Assembly: GCF_002906655.1 (NCBI RefSeq)
Contig: NZ_CP025794.1
Span: 1,178,001-1,242,000 of the forward strand
DNA from: Vibrio hyugaensis
Lineage (GTDB): Bacteria > Pseudomonadota > Gammaproteobacteria > Enterobacterales > Vibrionaceae
Length of the DNA stretch: 64,000 nucleotides
Direction of reading: 5' to 3'
Under the pieces are notes generated by a model, which worked only from the letters and a program-made list of their open reading frames with translations, was not told where the DNA came from and did not search any database. A program made the translations under genes and the position numbers. The stretch's first letter is position 1; each line of letters opens with the position of its first letter. This document shows positions 1 to 8,654 of this stretch, in pieces.

Positions 1-11
1 CCCCTCCACCA
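1..11 (+). tRNA. tRNA-Tyr, 3' tail only (cut by window edge)
   Basis: The first 11 bases are identical to the acceptor-stem 3' strand plus CCA of the three complete tRNA-Tyr genes that follow. They are followed by the same spacer sequence. This is therefore the end of another copy of the array lying mostly outside the window. Confidence 0.85.
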
Positions 12-96
12 TATTCTTTCTTATGTTTTTCCTTTAAACGTGAGAACAACTTGGAAGCTAGGTTGGGAAACTAACTTTTAAGTATAAAAACACCCT

Positions 97-181
<85 letters not shown>

Positions 182-265
182 TATTCTTTCTTATGTTTTT
201 CCTTTAAACATGAGAACAACTTGGAAGCTAGGTTGGGAAACTAACTTTCAAGTATAAAACACCCT

Positions 266-350
<85 letters not shown>

Positions 351-434
351 TATTCTTTCTTGTGTTTTTCCTTTAAACATAAGAACAACTTGAAAAGCGT
401 GTTGGGAAAACACTTTTTAAGTATAAAACACCCT

Positions 435-519
<85 letters not shown>

Positions 520-524
520 TATTG

Positions 525-554
525 AAAAAGCCAGCTCATTGAGCTGGCTTTTTT
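525..554 (+). terminator. Intrinsic terminator of the tRNA-Tyr array
   Basis: A GC-rich hairpin, AAAAAGCCAGCTCA paired with TGAGCTGGCTTTTT, with a tiny loop and a run of six T. It sits directly behind the last tRNA and would end the array transcript. Confidence 0.92.
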
Positions 555-858
555 CGTTCTATAGCTATAGCTTTTCAATGGCTTACCTAACTATTTGGCT
601 AAATCTAGCCTCACTCAACGCGCGATTCTTAGTGATCTTTCGTTAAGTAGTACGACACCTAGGTACTTTTAACTAGCTCTGCTTGAGAGCGAATCCAAGT
701 GTTAGTTGGTTTATTTAGGTCAATGGAATCAAGCCATTGATCATCTCCGTTAGCTTTATCTTCACCATTCCTTACTGTGCGACTCATCGAACCCTATTAA
801 AGTCGACTTCAACCACTCGTCCTGTCTCGATAGATTTAGAGTCTCTGATCTTCAGGCA
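555..858. other. Intergenic stretch, one weak small ORF
   Basis: No clear gene lies between the tRNA terminator and the terminator of the Tim44-like gene. On the minus strand 659-787 is a 42-codon ATG ORF with GGG five nt upstream of the start. It encodes a hydrophilic peptide with no recognisable motif, and its codons look neither clearly coding nor clearly random. It could be a small protein or a gene remnant. Confidence 0.35.
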
Positions 859-860
859 TA

Positions 861-888
861 AAAAATCCCGCACGAAAGCGGGATTTTA
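861..888 (-). terminator. Terminator of the Tim44-like gene
   Basis: The minus strand reads AAATCCCGC, a six-base loop, then GCGGGATTTTT. It begins 29 nt beyond the stop codon of the minus-strand gene at 917-1789. Confidence 0.88.
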
Positions 889-916
889 TTAAGACTAAAT
901 TGAATACTTAAGATAA

Positions 917-1789
917 TTAACCTTGAATACCGACGATCAACCACGGTGCATTTGGCACAGTTAGGTCACGCTCTAGGTGCCAGATATCTTCGATTTCTTC
1001 TTCGACACCTTCTTCAGCATCACGGTAACGACCACTGAACTGTAAGCTGAGCTGTGCCTTACTTGCATCATAATCTGCACGAACAATTTCAGCATCAACG
1101 TACATCACATCTGTGTGCTGCTCACCATCTAACTTCGCACGTTCTGCTTTCAAGTCTTCAAACAGGCTTGCCGAAACGTATTCTTCAATCGTGTGCAGCT
1201 GATTGTGGTTCCAAGCACCTTGCAGAATTCGGTAATGCTCACGAGAGCCATTAATGAACGCTGCTTGGTCAAAGCCCGGTGGGTAGTTGTGCGGAATATC
1301 AGTTTGGGAGCCGAAACCACCAAAGCCGCCAGCATTTGTGTTTGGTTGTTGTTCAAAATTCTGCATGTTTGGCTGCTCGAACTTCGTGTTGTTACCACCA
1401 AAGGCTGGCTGCTGACGATGCTGATTCATACTGCCCTGCTTAGCACCAAGCATGCCTCGCATCAGTTTGAAGATAACGAATGCGATCAAACCAATGATTA
1501 GGATATCCATAAACTGGATACCTTCAAACGCACCACCAAAGAATGCTGCCAGAAGACCACCAGCAAGAAGACCACCAAGTAAGCCGCCCATCAAACCTTT
1601 TTTGCTTGATGATTTAGCACCTTGTTCTTTACCAATGGTGTTTGTGTTTTGTTGCTGCTGTTTAGGAGCAGGCGCGGTTTTGTAACTCTTACCAAAAGAC
1701 TTACCACCACCAAATTTCTTCGCTTCTGCGATAGGCGTTACGGCAACAGTAAACATCAGTAGGGCGACAATCGAAAATAAACGTTTCAT
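917..1789 (-). CDS. Tim44-like domain protein, exported or membrane-anchored
   Basis: A 290-residue protein. It opens with a hydrophobic signal-like stretch (MKRLFSIVALLMF, then an AEA-type cleavage region). A Gly/Lys/Gln-rich low-complexity linker follows, with a second hydrophobic glycine-rich segment near residues 75-115, another Gln/Asn/Gly-rich linker and a C-terminal Tim44-like domain of about 110 residues. The ATG at 1789 is chosen because AAGGA lies seven nt upstream; an in-frame ATG 20 codons earlier would bury the signal segment and lacks a site. Bacterial Tim44-like proteins are linked to membrane or protein-complex handling, but the role here is unknown. It has its own terminator and is divergent from the tetR gene. 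Confidence 0.85.
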   Translation of the reverse strand: MKRLFSIVALLMFTVAVTPIAEAKKFGGGKSFGKSYKTAPAPKQQQQNTNTIGKEQGAKSSSKKGLMGGLLGGLLAGGLLAAFFGGAFEGIQFMDILIIGLIAFVIFKLMRGMLGAKQGSMNQHRQQPAFGGNNTKFEQPNMQNFEQQPNTNAGGFGGFGSQTDIPHNYPPGFDQAAFINGSREHYRILQGAWNHNQLHTIEEYVSASLFEDLKAERAKLDGEQHTDVMYVDAEIVRADYDASKAQLSLQFSGRYRDAEEGVEEEIEDIWHLERDLTVPNAPWLIVGIQG

Positions 1790-2011
1790 CGTTATCCTTA
1801 AAATTGACGATATGTACTTAATCATGCTGATTGATGATGAAGCAAACAAGCATCCATATCAGTAGCACGCTAAATATGAGATGTGACCATCATACTCCGT
1901 CAGATACAACAATGAAACATTCCATAATAGAAGACATGTATCAGAATATTGCCAAGCAATAGGTTTCTGACTGGTTTGTGTTATTGACGGTGATTCAGTA
2001 GCTGTCTATCA

Positions 2012-2030
2012 TATTGAACGTTGTTCAATA
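2012..2030. promoter_or_regulatory. Perfect inverted repeat, probable TetR operator
   Basis: TATTGAAC-GTT-GTTCAATA is a perfect 8-bp inverted repeat with a 3-nt spacer. It ends 14 nt before the start codon of the tetR-family gene, where a repressor would block its own transcription. Function is inferred from position and symmetry. Confidence 0.65.
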
Positions 2031-2044
2031 AGTAGTTTTAGATT

Positions 2045-2635
2045 ATGGCGCGCAGAAACGATCACACCAGAGAAGAGTTAGTCAACTTGACCCTTACTAC
2101 GGTCAAAGACTTTTTAGACGAAAACTCTTACCACGAGCTCAGTCTTCGTAAGATTGCTAACATGATTGGTTACGTGCCAAGCACTTTAGTAAACATTTTC
2201 GGCAACTATAACTTGTTGCTTTTACACGCGGTTGCTCAAACGTTAGATGAGCTACAACAAAATGCAGTGAAAGCGACCAAGAACAGTAAAGATGCCCACC
2301 AGGCCTTATTTGAACTGGCTTATTGTTATCACGATTTCGCGCAAAAACACCCACATCGTTGGCAGTTAGTTTTTGAGCACAATATGAATGGCGCAGAACT
2401 TCCTGAATGGCATGCAAAACGCATCGACGGTATGACTGGCATGCTAGAATCCTTGCTTGCTCAAATCGCACCGCACCGTACTGAGTCTGAAGTACTTCAA
2501 GCGAGTCGCGTATTGTGGTCCGGTGTACATGGAATCACGCTACTAAGCGTTGATGATAAGTTTTTCTCTAGTGAACCTATTGATGGTAAAGAGCTTATTG
2601 ATAACCTGATTTCAAACTATCTGATCAGCTGGTAA
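2045..2635 (+). CDS. TetR-family transcriptional regulator with WHG-type C-terminal domain
   Basis: A 196-residue regulator. Residues 8-60 form the TetR helix-turn-helix (LSLRKIANMIGYVPSTLVNIFGN). The C-terminal half carries the WSGVHGI motif of the WHG ligand-binding subgroup. It is likely the first gene of an operon with the MFS-acyltransferase gene that starts 13 nt after its stop, so it probably senses a lipid or hydrophobic compound linked to that enzyme; that is inference. The perfect palindrome just upstream suggests autorepression. The ligand is unknown. Confidence 0.9.
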   Translation: MARRNDHTREELVNLTLTTVKDFLDENSYHELSLRKIANMIGYVPSTLVNIFGNYNLLLLHAVAQTLDELQQNAVKATKNSKDAHQALFELAYCYHDFAQKHPHRWQLVFEHNMNGAELPEWHAKRIDGMTGMLESLLAQIAPHRTESEVLQASRVLWSGVHGITLLSVDDKFFSSEPIDGKELIDNLISNYLISW

Positions 2636-2648
2636 TAAAGGATTATTC

Positions 2649-4523
2649 ATGTCATCAGACAGCCAGTCGTCCTTGCTTAGGCAACGAAAGTTCCTTCCCT
2701 ATTTTATTACCCAGTTTTTTGGTGCTTTCAACGACAATATCTTCAAAAATGTGCTGTTGCTGTTTGTCGCCTTTGCGGGGTCTAGTGCACTGCCCGTTTC
2801 TAGCAACTTATTTATCAACTTAGCTGCTGGCTTGTTCATCCTCCCGTTCTTTCTATTTTCCGCATCAGCAGGGGTGCTGGCCGATAAGTATGAAAAATCT
2901 TGGTTTATCCGTAAGGTAAAACTGTTCGAGATTGGCATAATGTTGCTTGGGGCTGTAGGTTTCATTACCGAGAGCTACGGTATTTTACTCCTACTGTTAT
3001 TCCTGATGGGCACGCAGTCAGCATTCTTCGGCCCAGTCAAATATGCATTGCTACCACAACAACTTAACGAGAAAGAACTCGTTCCGGGCAATGCACTAGT
3101 AGAAGCTGGTACCTTTATTGCTATTTTGATCGGTACACTAGGCGCAGGGCTGATTGCTTCCGCAGATAACGCTAAATACCTTGCTGCATTTTGTGTGGTT
3201 ATCTTTGCCCTTCTTGGCTACTTATCAAGCCGTTCAATTCCCTTTGCTTCCGCTAGCGCTCCCGATATTCAATTTAAATGGCAGCCATACAAACAAACCA
3301 AACACACGCTTTCTATTGCCAAGTCTGACCGCATCGTCTTCCAATGCATCATGGCAATCAGCTGGTTCTGGTTCTTAGGCGCGGCTTACCTCACCCAGTT
3401 CCCTAATTTCACGAAAGAGTATTTGAATGGTACAGAGAGCGCGGTTTCATTTCTGTTAGCTTTGTTCTCGGTCGGTATTGCTGTTGGCTCAATGGCCTGT
3501 AACTGGCTCTCAAACCACAGAATTGAAGTAGGAATCGTACCGATTGGTGCTCTAGGTATCACCATATTCGGCTTCTTGATGGCGACATCTATTCCTACAG
3601 ACTTACCTCGATTTCATACCTTTGTTGAGTTTGTAAGCTTCGACGCTTTTTGGCCGCTGTTCTTCTATCTACTAATGATCGGAATCTCTGGCGGCTTGTT
3701 CATCGTACCGCTGTACGCGCTTATGCAACACAGAGCAAAAGAGACAGAGCGAGCACAAGTCATTGCGGGGCTAAACATCTTTAACTCGTTGTTTATGGTG
3801 GGTAGCGCAATATTGGGTATCGTCTGCCTAAGCGTGCTTGAAATGACCATCCCTCAATTGTTCGCTCTATTGGCTGTTTTAAATTTCTTAGTTGCGGCAT
3901 ACATTTTCCTGCAAATCCCAATTTTCGTTGTGCGCTTTGCTATGTGGGTAGTCACTCACACGATTTACCGCGTAAAACACAAGAATTTGCACCACCTTCC
4001 TGAGCATGGTGGTGCATTAATCGTATGTAATCATGTGAGTTATATGGACTCGCTACTATTAAGTGCGGTTTGCCCACGCTTGATTCGCTTTGTGATGGAA
4101 GAAGATTACGCCAACCTTCCACCTCTACGACGTTTTCTTCGCCGAGCTGGCGTGATTCCGATCTCGGCCAGCAATCGCACTTCTATTCGTCGTGCATTCA
4201 GTGATGTTGAGGCGGCACTAAGTGAGGGGCATATTGTGTGTATTTTCCCTGAAGGTCGTTTGACATCAGATGGTGAGATGAACGAGTTTATGCGCGGTAT
4301 AGACATCATCCTTCGTCGTAGCCCTGTTCCAGTGATACCAATGGCGTTGAAAGGCTTATGGGGCAGCTACTTCAGTCGCGCAAAAGGCCGAGCATGTAAG
4401 GGCTTACCAACGCGTTTCTGGTCTAGACTGGAAATCGAAGCTGGTGCACCTGTCGATCCAAAACATGCCACAGCACAAGCTATGTTTGAGAAAGTAAAAG
4501 CACTTCGCGGCGACTGGCGCTAA
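2649..4523 (+). CDS. MFS transporter fused to 1-acylglycerol-3-phosphate acyltransferase domain
   Basis: A 624-residue fusion. Residues 1-420 form about twelve membrane segments of an LplT-like major facilitator, with the GAFNDN motif near the N-terminus. Residues 430-624 are a PlsC-type acyltransferase with the HX4D motif NHVSYMD near residue 462 and the FPEGR motif near 532. In Escherichia coli the related LplT flips lysophospholipid and Aas re-acylates it. Here transporter and acyltransferase share one chain, but the acyl-ACP synthetase domain of Aas is missing, so the acyl donor must come from elsewhere. It is probably an inner-membrane lysophospholipid recycling enzyme, co-transcribed with the upstream tetR gene. 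Confidence 0.88.
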   Translation: MSSDSQSSLLRQRKFLPYFITQFFGAFNDNIFKNVLLLFVAFAGSSALPVSSNLFINLAAGLFILPFFLFSASAGVLADKYEKSWFIRKVKLFEIGIMLLGAVGFITESYGILLLLLFLMGTQSAFFGPVKYALLPQQLNEKELVPGNALVEAGTFIAILIGTLGAGLIASADNAKYLAAFCVVIFALLGYLSSRSIPFASASAPDIQFKWQPYKQTKHTLSIAKSDRIVFQCIMAISWFWFLGAAYLTQFPNFTKEYLNGTESAVSFLLALFSVGIAVGSMACNWLSNHRIEVGIVPIGALGITIFGFLMATSIPTDLPRFHTFVEFVSFDAFWPLFFYLLMIGISGGLFIVPLYALMQHRAKETERAQVIAGLNIFNSLFMVGSAILGIVCLSVLEMTIPQLFALLAVLNFLVAAYIFLQIPIFVVRFAMWVVTHTIYRVKHKNLHHLPEHGGALIVCNHVSYMDSLLLSAVCPRLIRFVMEEDYANLPPLRRFLRRAGVIPISASNRTSIRRAFSDVEAALSEGHIVCIFPEGRLTSDGEMNEFMRGIDIILRRSPVPVIPMALKGLWGSYFSRAKGRACKGLPTRFWSRLEIEAGAPVDPKHATAQAMFEKVKALRGDWR

Positions 4524-4548
4524 ACTCAAACAGAACAATTCTTAATTT

Positions 4549-4585
4549 TTGAACATGCGTTTAGCTTTTCTGAACGCACGTTCAA
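4549..4585. promoter_or_regulatory. Nested inverted repeats with TGAAC half-sites
   Basis: TTGAACATGCGTT pairs with AACGCACGTTCAA with one mismatch and an 11-nt loop. Within it, 4571-4584 (TGAACG-CA-CGTTCA) is a second, smaller palindrome. There is no T-run, so a simple terminator is unlikely. The TTGAAC/GTTCAA half-sites match those of the palindrome before tetR, so the same regulator may bind before the YeiH-type gene. Confidence 0.4.
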
Positions 4586-4656
4586 TTCATTAAGACTTTC
4601 TGACCATAGGCGTTACGATATACTCTGCGCTTTAACTCACTACAACGAAGACACCC

Positions 4657-5589
4657 TTGAATACAAAGAATATCCCCTTTGGATTGGCACTGCTGTTTTG
4701 TTTAACCCCTTTTGTGTCCTCTCCTATCGCGCTTGTGATCGGTTTTCTTTTGGCGAGTTTTAGCCTAGTACCGACAGAGCTTCCTATTGCTTCATTTACC
4801 AAGAAGCTGCTTTCTTATTCCATTATTGGTTTGGGCTTTGGGATTCACTTTGACCAAGCTCTCGCGGTCACGTCTGATGGAATAGGTCTAATCATCGCGA
4901 CCATCCTTGGCACACTTGTGATCGGCATGATGATTGCCAAAGCAATAAAACTTGAACGCACAACGGCATATTTGATTGCTTCTGGTACTGCCATTTGTGG
5001 TGGTAGTGCGATTGCTGCTGTCGCTCCAGCGATCAAAGCAAAGGACGAACAAATCGGTCTTGCACTTGCCACGGTTTTCGTTCTGAACTCACTGGCGCTG
5101 TTTATCTTCCCTGTAATTGGTCACGCTATTGGTTTGGATCAGCATACGTTCGGAACGTGGGCTGCGATTGCAATTCACGATACCTCTTCCGTTGTGGGTG
5201 CGGCATCTGCTTACGGTGAAGAAGCATTGACTACCGCAACCACATTGAAGCTTGCTCGCGCATTGTGGATCATTCCTGTCGCACTGATCAGTGCCGTGAT
5301 CTTTTCTCGTGGAAACGGTAAAGAAGGTAAAAGCAAGTTAGTAATTCCTTACTTCATTTTCTGGTACTGCGCTGCTATTGCATTCAGCGACTTCTTCCCG
5401 CAATTTGAAGTGGTGTATCAAGGCATCTTTGCTATTGCTAAGCAAGCGCTTGTGGTGTGTCTGTTCTTGATTGGTTGCAGTATTTCAGTATCGAAGCTGA
5501 AGTCGGCAGGGGCAAAACCATTATTGTTTGGTGTCACACTGTGGGTGCTGATTTCTACAACATCACTCGGTTGGCTACTGCTGAGCTAA
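4657..5589 (+). CDS. YeiH/UPF0324-family membrane protein (putative sulfate exporter family)
   Basis: A 310-residue integral membrane protein with about nine or ten hydrophobic segments. It has the family signatures [18 protein letters not shown] near residues 108-125 and the [11 protein letters not shown] motif near 174-184. Length and motifs fit the YeiH/YeeE-type family annotated as putative sulfate exporters; the substrate is not proven for most members. The start codon is TTG at 4657, since no ATG in frame precedes the first membrane helix. The gene stands alone on the plus strand and converges on a tiny membrane-protein gene three bases downstream. Confidence 0.88.
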   Translation: MNTKNIPFGLALLFCLTPFVSSPIALVIGFLLASFSLVPTELPIASFTKKLLSYSIIGLGFGIHFDQALAVTSDGIGLIIATILGTLVIGMMIAKAIKLERTTAYLIASGTAICGGSAIAAVAPAIKAKDEQIGLALATVFVLNSLALFIFPVIGHAIGLDQHTFGTWAAIAIHDTSSVVGAASAYGEEALTTATTLKLARALWIIPVALISAVIFSRGNGKEGKSKLVIPYFIFWYCAAIAFSDFFPQFEVVYQGIFAIAKQALVVCLFLIGCSISVSKLKSAGAKPLLFGVTLWVLISTTSLGWLLLS

Positions 5590-5592
5590 ACC

Positions 5593-5775
5593 TTAATTAA
5601 CTTTCTGTGGCTGGGTGAGCTCTGCTTTTTTCGCGCTCTGGTTTTTGTGTACCAACACTAAAGCTATCGCGACCAGAAAGGCGGTTAGCTCAGCCAATGA
5701 GCGCGTTAGTCCCTCAGTGCTCATCGCAAGGCCAATTTGTAGCAACACCGCTGCCACCAAAGCTAATTTGATCAT
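5593..5775 (-). CDS. Small two-helix membrane protein, function unknown
   Basis: A 60-residue ORF. Residues 3-18 and 30-44 are hydrophobic and likely span the membrane, and a hydrophilic Lys/Gln-rich tail follows. AAGG lies about nine nt before the ATG. It ends three bases from the stop of the YeiH-type gene, convergent with it. The amino-acid pattern (helix, short acidic turn, helix, basic tail) is that of a real small inner-membrane protein, but I do not recognise a family. Confidence 0.6.
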   Translation of the reverse strand: MIKLALVAAVLLQIGLAMSTEGLTRSLAELTAFLVAIALVLVHKNQSAKKAELTQPQKVN

Positions 5776-5871
5776 CCTGAACCTTATTCTTTATTTCTTA
5801 ATCTTTAAGCATAATTATGATTCAGAGTTATAAGGATTCGAAATTCCCTTTTCGACTAATTCATTGCTAAA

Positions 5872-6161
5872 TCAACTAAGTTGGCTCTCCACCCATGAAA
5901 TGAAAGTCTTCACTTTAGGGCGGTGCTCATATCCAGATGGACAGATCATATCCTAATTGAGTGTCCATCGCCGGGTAAGGGCTAACGAGCTCCCCCTATC
6001 TAAACGAATCTATATCGCCCCATCGCCACACCAACGTTGTTTCTTGCCGCTAACACCGCCATATCTCGATGGCTAACACAGTAGAAGTGTTGGAATGCAT
6101 CTACCTCCAACGACATGTGTGAAACCCAACGTTGCCAAACATCAGAACCTAAGGCATTAGC
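5872..6161 (-). pseudogene. Decayed 3' part of a LysR-family regulator gene
   Basis: Read on the minus strand, broken frames together give the C-terminal part of a LysR effector domain: NALGSDVWQRWVSH, then SHRDMAVLAARNNVGVAMGR, a stop, a shifted frame GELVSPYPAMDTQLGYDLS, another break, and finally YEHRPKVKTFISWVESQ before TGA at 5872-5874. The order and motifs (AARxxxGVAMGR, GELV, HRPKV) fit the GcvA-like end of LysR proteins. At least two frameshifts or stops interrupt it, and the DNA-binding half is absent. It meets the truncated PTS gene at about 6153-6161. Confidence 0.8.
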
Positions 6162-7173
6162 GTTCTTCAGTGGAAAACGCCTAGTTCCGATCCTAACTTC
6201 TATTGCTGGTATGGCATTGGCCTTCGTTCTGCTTTACGTTTGGCCTGTGATTTACGATGCACTGATCATTTTCGGCACTAAGTTGGAAGCAATGGGCGCT
6301 GTCGGTGCCGGTCTTTTTGGTTTCTTCAACCGCCTGATGCTGACCATCGGCATGCACCATGCGCTTTACCCAGTGTTCTGGTTTGATGTAGTTGGGATTA
6401 ATGACATTCCAAACTTCCTCGGTGGTGCACAATCTATTGCGAATGGCACTGGGGTTGTTGGCCAAACTGGTATGTACCAAGCAGGCTTCTTCCCTATCAT
6501 GATGTTTGGCCTGCCGGGCGCTGCGCTTGCGATGTACCACTGCGCAGATAAAGAGAACAAAAACAAAGTATTTTCTATCATGCTTGCCGCTGCAATGGCG
6601 TCTTTCTTCACAGGCATCACCGAACCACTAGAGTTCAGCTTTATGTTCCTAGCGCCTGTGCTTTACCTAATCCACGCAGTACTAACGGGCATTTCTATGT
6701 ACATTGCTGCAAGCATGCAATGGATGGCAGGCTTCGGTTTCTCCGCTGGGTTCGTAGACTTTGTGCTTTCAAGCCAAAATCCACTAGCAACCAAATGGTA
6801 CATGTTGATCCCACAAGGTTTAGCGTTCTTCGCTCTGTACTACACGATATTCCGCTTCGCGATCGTTAAGTTCAACCTGCGCACTCCGGGTCGTGGCGAA
6901 GACATGGAGAAGGAAGTAACAGAAAACGTTGGTGAACTTGCAAAAGATTACATTGCCGCTATCGGTGGTGCAGATAACATCCTAGAGGTAGACAACTGTA
7001 TTACCCGCCTACGCTTAACCGTAAAAGATTCCTCACTGGCTGACGAAGCAAAACTAAAACAGCTCGGCGCAGCAGGTGTAGTTTGTATTGGTAAAGGTGG
7101 CCTGCAAGTCATCATCGGCCTAGGTAAAGTAGATAAAGTAGCGGAGCAAATGAAAGTCGCCCTCGCTAACTAA
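6115..7173 (+). pseudogene. 5'-truncated NagE-type PTS IIBC (glucose/N-acetylglucosamine family)
   Basis: From ALAFFSGKRLVPILTS (about 6154) onward this is a PTS EIIC membrane domain followed by an EIIB domain, with the phosphorylated cysteine in NCITRLRL near residue 295. The typical first 130 or so residues (initial membrane helices) are missing. The 13 codons between the ATG at 6115 and the homology are antisense LysR remnant sequence, so this start arose by the junction. Intact family members have roughly 480-500 residues; only about 340 remain. The open reading frame is otherwise undamaged, pointing to a recent deletion. Transport is unlikely; a stable EIIB domain could still be made. 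Confidence 0.82.
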
Positions 7174-7223
7174 AGAATTGTGGTGACTCACCATCACCAC
7201 ATCCCCCTGAAGTGCAATAACGC

Positions 7224-8654
7224 TTAGTCACCGTTTTGCACTTCATTTTTTAACCAGTCTTTTACCGCTTTGCGCGATACTTTAATTCCTCCAGCCAATA
7301 AGGTTTGAGGCATTACATAATACGCGACCGGCCATTTGAATTTTTCTAGCTTAGTTTGCAGGTGTTGCTCGTATTGAGCATTGTCCAATAATGAATCCGT
7401 CTGCATCACTGCTACTGGTCGATGTCCAAATTCCACATCTTCTACCGGTACAACGATACTCTGCGAAACACTCTCTATTTGGTTCAGTGTCGCTTCTATC
7501 TCTTCACAATGAACGTTTTCTCCACCAGAGATAAATTGGTTATCTGCTCGACCAATGATCTTGAGTTCATCCCCTTGCCATTCACCTAAGTCTTTGCTGT
7601 CGAACCAACCACTTTCATTCAGGAAAGAAGTAATATTACCTTGATGAAAATAGCCTGCTGCCAGCGTCTTGCCGCCGATATAAATACGTTGTTCCACCAG
7701 CTTAATATCGCGGTTTTGCAACAGATGCCCCGCATTGCTGATGCTATCGATTCGCTTAGCTGTTACGGTAGACGCAGCTTCTGTCATGCCATAACCTAAC
7801 CAAGTTTCAATGCCTTGCTTTGTTGCTCGCAGTGCCAACTCATGGGCAACATGACTGCCGCCGAGTAAGACATGCGTGAGAGACAATTCGACTTGTTCAT
7901 CCAGTAAACGCTTAAGCTGCGTCGCAACGAGAGAGGCATGAGAGACACCAAGAATATCATCAGCAAGATTCCCGTTTCCTACTTTGAGCGTTGCGCCTGC
8001 AAACAACCAACGATAAACGATCGCAAGGCCAGATACATGGTAGAGCGGCAGTGACAACAACCAAGTATTTCGTTGAGTAAATCGAAACTCCTCTAACAAA
8101 CCTTGTGCTGAAGCAAAGTGCTGTAGATGGTTGTGAGCTACTGCTTTGGGCGTTCCCGTTGAACCGGAAGTAAATACGATAGTAGCGAGTACATCACGCG
8201 CATAGCCGTCAGTTGGAGTAACGACATCCGCGTTTATCATGTTCTGAATGGAAATAAACGTCGCATCGAGTTGTGACAACTGACGCCCTGAATAAGCATT
8301 CGCTAGGCTATCAGCAAACCAAACAAAACGTTGTTGATGAGTTTTGTAAAGTGTCTTGAGCTTGCCATGCAATGCGTCCAAAGGCTGCGGCATCGTCAAC
8401 GCTACAATAGCGCCCAATTGCTGGGCAGCAAGGGAAAGCAACAATGCATCGACTTGATTCTTGCCGACTAAAGTCAAGACATCACCATTTGCCAGTCCCT
8501 GCTGCTGCAAATAATGCGCATATCGGTCAACGCGAGATGCTAATTGCTGCCAATTTATAGACTCTTTGGTTGTTTCCAGCGCAATAGAAAAAGGGCTCAT
8601 TTGAGCCCAATATTTCCATGGTGCAATCGCAATCGTCTCTATGCTGAATGCCAC
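7224..8654 (-). CDS. menE: o-Succinylbenzoate-CoA ligase
   Basis: A 476-residue acyl-adenylate-forming enzyme that activates o-succinylbenzoate with ATP and CoA in menaquinone synthesis. The P-loop is FTSGSTGTPKAV near residues 161-172. GYGMTEAAST and the hinge region before ISGGENVHCEEIE are present, as is the catalytic lysine region near GGIKVSRKAV at the C-terminus. It overlaps the end of menC by 16 bp, so the two are translationally linked. It is the last gene of the men operon; the upstream half of the operon is menF-menD-menH-menB-menC. Confidence 0.95.
   Translation of the reverse strand: MAFSIETIAIAPWKYWAQMSPFSIALETTKESINWQQLASRVDRYAHYLQQQGLANGDVLTLVGKNQVDALLLSLAAQQLGAIVALTMPQPLDALHGKLKTLYKTHQQRFVWFADSLANAYSGRQLSQLDATFISIQNMINADVVTPTDGYARDVLATIVFTSGSTGTPKAVAHNHLQHFASAQGLLEEFRFTQRNTWLLSLPLYHVSGLAIVYRWLFAGATLKVGNGNLADDILGVSHASLVATQLKRLLDEQVELSLTHVLLGGSHVAHELALRATKQGIETWLGYGMTEAASTVTAKRIDSISNAGHLLQNRDIKLVEQRIYIGGKTLAAGYFHQGNITSFLNESGWFDSKDLGEWQGDELKIIGRADNQFISGGENVHCEEIEATLNQIESVSQSIVVPVEDVEFGHRPVAVMQTDSLLDNAQYEQHLQTKLEKFKWPVAYYVMPQTLLAGGIKVSRKAVKDWLKNEVQNGD

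Noticed and set aside
7180..7200. Terminator after the truncated PTS gene
   Set aside because: GTGGTGA and TCACCAC pair, but no T-run follows on either strand; left uncalled.
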